Below are positions 46,899-49,836 of a stretch of DNA of 49,836 nt, piece after piece. The stretch covers positions 1 to 49,836 of the forward strand of contig JAFWFL010000023.1 of NCBI GenBank assembly GCA_017515595.1, in the 5' to 3' direction. The position numbers and the translations under genes are program-made. The DNA comes from Coriobacteriales bacterium. Its GTDB lineage: Bacteria > Actinomycetota > Coriobacteriia > Coriobacteriales > UMGS124. Within the stretch, counting starts at the first letter, position 1. Each line of letters begins with the position of its first letter. The notes beneath the pieces are model-generated. The model was not told the DNA's origin and ran no database searches. It saw only the letters and a program-made list of their open reading frames with translations.

Positions 46899-47678
46899 AT
46901 GGTTCGTAATAAACAAGAGATAGCAGTAGGCGAACCTTATATTGTTGCCAATGATCTATCGCTTCATAACCCAATACGTTCTGCTTATATGGGAGTGAGC
47001 TGTACTATTCCCAAGGGTAAACTGTGCTCAATTGTTGGAGAGAACGGCAGCGGCAAGACCGAGTTTTTGCTTACTATTGCCGGTCGCATGAAGCAGACTT
47101 CAGGTACGCTTACGGTTGCAGGATACAGCCATCCTGAAGAACGTTCTATGATTCGCCCGCTGAGCGGTCTCGGGTTTTTTGCCCGCGTGAATGAGGTACA
47201 GCCGGTGCTTAGGGTGCGAAGTGTCTTTGCTGCCGAGCTCAATCTGTATTCAATAAGGTCATCGCGTAAGGCGACCGAGGCTTTGCTTGATAAATGGGGT
47301 TTGTTGAAAGTTGCAGATTCACGTGTTGATACTCTTGACAGATATACCTATGTAAGATTGGGTATTGCCCTAGGTCTTGTGGGCAGCCCCGAGCTTTTGG
47401 TTGTTGATGATATCGAAGCTGATCTGACCCGTCATCAGAGTATCAAGCTCCTCAATGAACTGGCAGAAATTGCTCATTCGACTGATACAACAATTGTAGT
47501 ATCAGTGACTGATTATGAACTGGGAAGGCTTGCTGATTTGGCGATCCCCATTAACGCCGCGGCACAAGCCCAGGCTCAGGCAGTAGAAGAAAAGTATAAA
47601 AAAGGCCAAATGCATCAAGATGAAATACGCAATGTTGTGCGTGATGTCATACGTGATGAGGTGTTGAACAATGCGTAA
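46899..47678 (+). CDS. ABC-type ATPase with degenerate signature motif
   Basis: 259 residues from ATG 46899, with GAGGG upstream. Walker A is VGENGSGKTE and Walker B LLVVDDIEADL. The signature LSGGQ is replaced by LDRYTYVRLGIALGL; the Q-loop is weak and the H-loop region VSVTDYEL lacks histidine. ATP binding seems likely, hydrolysis is uncertain. It overlaps the following YhgE/Pip-like gene by eight bases, so it is probably its nucleotide-binding partner. The C-terminal 35 residues are a charged Ala/Gln-rich helix (QAQAQAVEEKYKKGQ) that may be a coiled coil. Confidence 0.9.
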   Translation: MVRNKQEIAVGEPYIVANDLSLHNPIRSAYMGVSCTIPKGKLCSIVGENGSGKTEFLLTIAGRMKQTSGTLTVAGYSHPEERSMIRPLSGLGFFARVNEVQPVLRVRSVFAAELNLYSIRSSRKATEALLDKWGLLKVADSRVDTLDRYTYVRLGIALGLVGSPELLVVDDIEADLTRHQSIKLLNELAEIAHSTDTTIVVSVTDYELGRLADLAIPINAAAQAQAQAVEEKYKKGQMHQDEIRNVVRDVIRDEVLNNA

Positions 47679-49836
47679 TCCGTTCAGAGGTCTGAGATTC
47701 TCATTGCTCGATTTTAGGAATATGAAAGGATCTGCCGGAGGGCGAATTGCCCTTGCTGCGATCATTTGTATTCCGCTCATATACGGCGCCCTCTATTTGT
47801 GGGGCTTTTTGGATCCATATGGGAATATTAATAAAATCCCGGTTGCCGTTGTAAACCAAGACCGTGGTGCATATCTCGAAGACGGGTCAGCATTGCAGGT
47901 AGGAAACGACCTCATTGAGGAGATGAAGAACACTGATAACGGTCTCAAATGGGAGTTCGTAGATGCCGACAAGGCAAAAGAAGGTATGGAAAACGGCGAG
48001 TATTATCTCTCGCTTTATATACCGGAGGATTTTTCCGAGAAGATCGCGACTGCCCAGACAGACTCTCCAGAACAAGCAAAGCTTACGCTTGTACAGGATC
48101 AAGGACATAACCTAGTTGCGAGTATGATTGGAGAGGCGGCGGTAACGCGTGTCAGAGCGCAGCTGAACAGCTCAATTTCAGAATCATACTTTGATACTAT
48201 TTTAACCGAGGTTTCTAACTCTACCGATGATCTTAAAGTAGCAGTTGACGGTTCCCAGAGCTTAGCTGAAGGTCTGGTTGATGCTTACACCGGGTCACAA
48301 AACCTGGAGGACGGTATAAAAGAAGCGTATGACGGTTCTCAAAATTTGGAAACCGGTGCAAAGGATCTTTATGACGGAACGATTTCTTTGACTGACGGTA
48401 CCAAAGAGCTGGCAGACGGTTCTGCTGTGTTAAATGAAGGCGCTGCCAGTCTTAAAGAGGGTACGGCGAATCTCGCTGACGGTACAAGCAAGCTGCGAGA
48501 AGGCTCCACAGCTCTTTTGGACGGAGCAGATAAGCTCAACGCCGGTACCGGTGAACTTGACAGCGGACTGGCGCAGATCAAAGAAGGATCAGAAAGCCTG
48601 GTAGATGGCACAGCCGCTCTTTTAGATGGAGCACAGGCTCTGGCAACCGGGATGAACGGAGACGGTACTGATCAAAACCCCGGTATGGTAAATGCAACTC
48701 GCGATCTCGACAAAGGTGTCGGAGAACTCAAAGACGGAAGCTCTGCTTTAGCCGAGGGGACAAAACAATTGGTAGACGGCTCTGAGCAGGTAGTAGACGG
48801 CGCTAAGGCACTCTCTGAAGGAGCAACAGAACTTGACGATGGCCTTGCTCAGCTACAGGATGGTTCAGAGCAACTGACCAGCGGTGCTTCAGATTTGGTT
48901 GCCGGTGTCAACCAACTGGCAAGCGGAGTTAACGGTGACGGGACAGAGCAGAACCCCGGCGTTTTGAGTGCGACTCAGCAACTCGATACCGGAGTGGGAG
49001 AGCTTAAAGACGGCACAGATGAGCTTGTTGCCGGAATGAGTGAATTGAGAATTGGTTCCGCCAAGCTTATTGCAGGTTCCTCTGCTCTTTCTACCGGCGC
49101 CAGTGATCTTGATGAAGGTTTGGGACAGATTCAGGAAGGATCAACTAGCCTTGTAGAAGGCATGAACGAGCTTTCTGACGGATCAACAAAACTTGTCGAA
49201 GGAGCATCCGATCTCTCAACCGGAGCTACAACCTTGGATGAAGGTCTCGCTCAGGTACAGGAAGGCTCCATGAGCCTCGTTGAAGGTATGAACGAACTTT
49301 CTGACGGATCAACAAAGCTTGTAGAAGGCGCTTCTAACCTCTCAACCGGAGCTACAACCCTTGATGAAGGTCTCGCTCAGGTTCAGGAAGGCTCTACAAG
49401 TCTTGTTGAGGGAATGAATGAGCTTTCTGACGGATCAACAAAACTCGTCGAAGGGGCATCCGATCTCTCAACCGGAGCTACAACTTTGGATGAAGGTCTC
49501 GCTCAGGTACAGGAAGGCTCAACAAGTCTCGTTGAAGGTATGAACGAACTTTCTGATGGATCAACCAAACTCGTCGAAGGCGCTTCTGACCTCTCAACCG
49601 GAGCAGCAACCTTGGATGAAGGTCTCGCTCAGGTACAAGAAGGCTCAACAAGTCTCGTTGAAGGTATGAACGAACTTTCTGACGGATCAACAAAGCTTGT
49701 CGAAGGCGCTTCTGACCTTTCAACCGGTGCTACCAATTTGGATGAAGGTCTCGCTCAGATTCAGGAAGGCTCTACAAGTCTTGTTGAGGGAATGAATGAG
49801 CTTTCTGACGGATCAACAAAACTCGTCGAAGGAGCG
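47671..49836 (+). CDS. YhgE/Pip-like membrane protein, 5' part
   Basis: 722 residues are visible, and the frame remains open at the end of the window. A short cytoplasmic N-terminus (MRNPFRGLRFSLLDFRNMKGSAGG) precedes one membrane helix (IALAAIICIPLIYGALYLWGF). An extracellular domain of about 150 residues follows (VVNQDRGAYLEDG, LYIPEDFSEKI). From 48253 on, the sequence is almost entirely xxxLxxG heptads, the repeat type known for the YhgE/Pip family. The family usually ends in about five membrane helices, which lie beyond this window. YhgE relatives include the Lactococcus phage receptor Pip and the Esx-secretion-associated proteins; substrate here unknown. The start overlaps the ATPase gene. 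Confidence 0.93.
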   Translation, partial: MRNPFRGLRFSLLDFRNMKGSAGGRIALAAIICIPLIYGALYLWGFLDPYGNINKIPVAVVNQDRGAYLEDGSALQVGNDLIEEMKNTDNGLKWEFVDADKAKEGMENGEYYLSLYIPEDFSEKIATAQTDSPEQAKLTLVQDQGHNLVASMIGEAAVTRVRAQLNSSISESYFDTILTEVSNSTDDLKVAVDGSQSLAEGLVDAYTGSQNLEDGIKEAYDGSQNLETGAKDLYDGTISLTDGTKELADGSAVLNEGAASLKEGTANLADGTSKLREGSTALLDGADKLNAGTGELDSGLAQIKEGSESLVDGTAALLDGAQALATGMNGDGTDQNPGMVNATRDLDKGVGELKDGSSALAEGTKQLVDGSEQVVDGAKALSEGATELDDGLAQLQDGSEQLTSGASDLVAGVNQLASGVNGDGTEQNPGVLSATQQLDTGVGELKDGTDELVAGMSELRIGSAKLIAGSSALSTGASDLDEGLGQIQEGSTSLVEGMNELSDGSTKLVEGASDLSTGATTLDEGLAQVQEGSMSLVEGMNELSDGSTKLVEGASNLSTGATTLDEGLAQVQEGSTSLVEGMNELSDGSTKLVEGASDLSTGATTLDEGLAQVQEGSTSLVEGMNELSDGSTKLVEGASDLSTGAATLDEGLAQVQEGSTSLVEGMNELSDGSTKLVEGASDLSTGATNLDEGLAQIQEGSTSLVEGMNELSDGSTKLVEGA
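48652..48717 (+). repeat. 22-residue insert in the heptads, copy 1
   Basis: MNGDGTDQNPG followed by MVNATRDLDKG breaks the seven-residue phase. The second copy is at 48928-48993 (VNGDGTEQNPG, VLSATQQLDTG), 276 bp later. The NGDGT loop is Asp/Asn-rich and could bind calcium; this is a guess from residue composition. Confidence 0.8.
48928..48993 (+). repeat. 22-residue insert in the heptads, copy 2
   Basis: Homologous to the insert at 48652-48717, with similar flanking heptads (VGELKDG follows both). It shows that the whole 276-bp segment arose by duplication. Confidence 0.8.
49162..49836 (+). repeat. 126-bp (42-residue) tandem repeats of six heptads
   Basis: Units begin at 49162, 49288, 49414, 49540, 49666 and 49792, each exactly 126 bp apart. 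One unit is MNELSDG, STKLVEG, ASDLSTG, ATTLDEG, LAQVQEG and STSLVEG. Nucleotide identity between units is high, with mostly synonymous differences, so the array is recent or homogenised. The array continues past the window end. Confidence 0.95.

Noticed and set aside
48369-49723. Minus-strand ORFs within the heptad array
   Set aside because: They are repetitive Ser/Pro or Leu/Arg products of the repeated coding strand read backwards.
49162-49836. CRISPR array
   Set aside because: The 126-bp units have no spacers, are contiguous, in frame and encode six heptads each; there are no cas genes.

Overview
The window looks like the chromosome of a Gram-positive bacterium of moderate G+C, most likely an actinomycete of the class Coriobacteriia. 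This is an inference from four things: a group 1 sigma factor with an actinobacterial-style C-terminus (LRHPSRS), an L27 that starts directly at MAHKKG with no Prp-cleaved extension and no prp gene between rplU and rpmA, the order glyQ-glyS-PPDK regulator-ppdK, and the mixture of TTG/GTG starts with CCA-encoding tRNAs. I did not name a genus. Most of the window is dense housekeeping DNA with short intergenic gaps and clear factor-independent terminators.

Layout. 1-2700: 3' end of an Ig-repeat surface protein, a small secreted protein and a terminator-like palindrome. 2866-5560: rpoD, a very large near-perfect inverted repeat (4186-4332), tRNA-Asn, tRNA-Arg, rplU, rpmA. 5646-11583: obgE-proB-proA-nadD-yqeK-rsfS (GTPase, proline synthesis, NAD synthesis, ribosome silencing). 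11599-13667 (minus): an OmpR-type two-component system. 13933-14139: cold-shock protein. 14416-18672: a four-gene RiPP-type cluster. 18934-20937: rpsP-khpA-rimM-trmD. 21097-28940: lepB, glyQS, the PPDK regulator and ppdK. 29089-30213 (minus): a zinc-ribbon membrane protein. 30576-37727: rplS, rnhB, yraN-comM-dprA, trmFO-xer, rnhA. 37724-41802: engB (minus), tRNA-Gln, tRNA-Glu, a LPG-synthase/flippase-like membrane protein and a fused L-serine dehydratase (both minus). 41896-46606: pcp, a TM2 protein, a Tat-type oligopeptide-binding protein (minus) and gltX (minus). 46899-end: an ABC-type ATPase overlapping a YhgE/Pip-like membrane protein with long heptad repeats, cut by the window end.

The most interesting region is 14336-18760. 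A textbook promoter (TTGACA, 17 bp, TATAAT) precedes a Dph6-like PP-loop ATPase, two different radical SAM-SPASM enzymes and an 89-residue Nif11-like precursor with a double-glycine end and a 16-residue core holding six cysteines. A terminator closes the unit. Its codon use (many CTG, CGG, CCG) differs from the neighbours, and it sits cleanly between cspA and rpsP, which suggests horizontal acquisition. Radical SAM maturation of Nif11-type peptides is known; the combination with a diphthamide-synthase-like ATPase and with two SPASM enzymes is not one I recognise.

Other signals worth attention: 53-bp inverted arms after rpoD; 11-bp-phased TGWAR direct repeats in four intergenic regions, which may mark the regulon of an OmpR-family regulator; and a nested 7-residue/42-residue repeat architecture in the YhgE/Pip-like protein.
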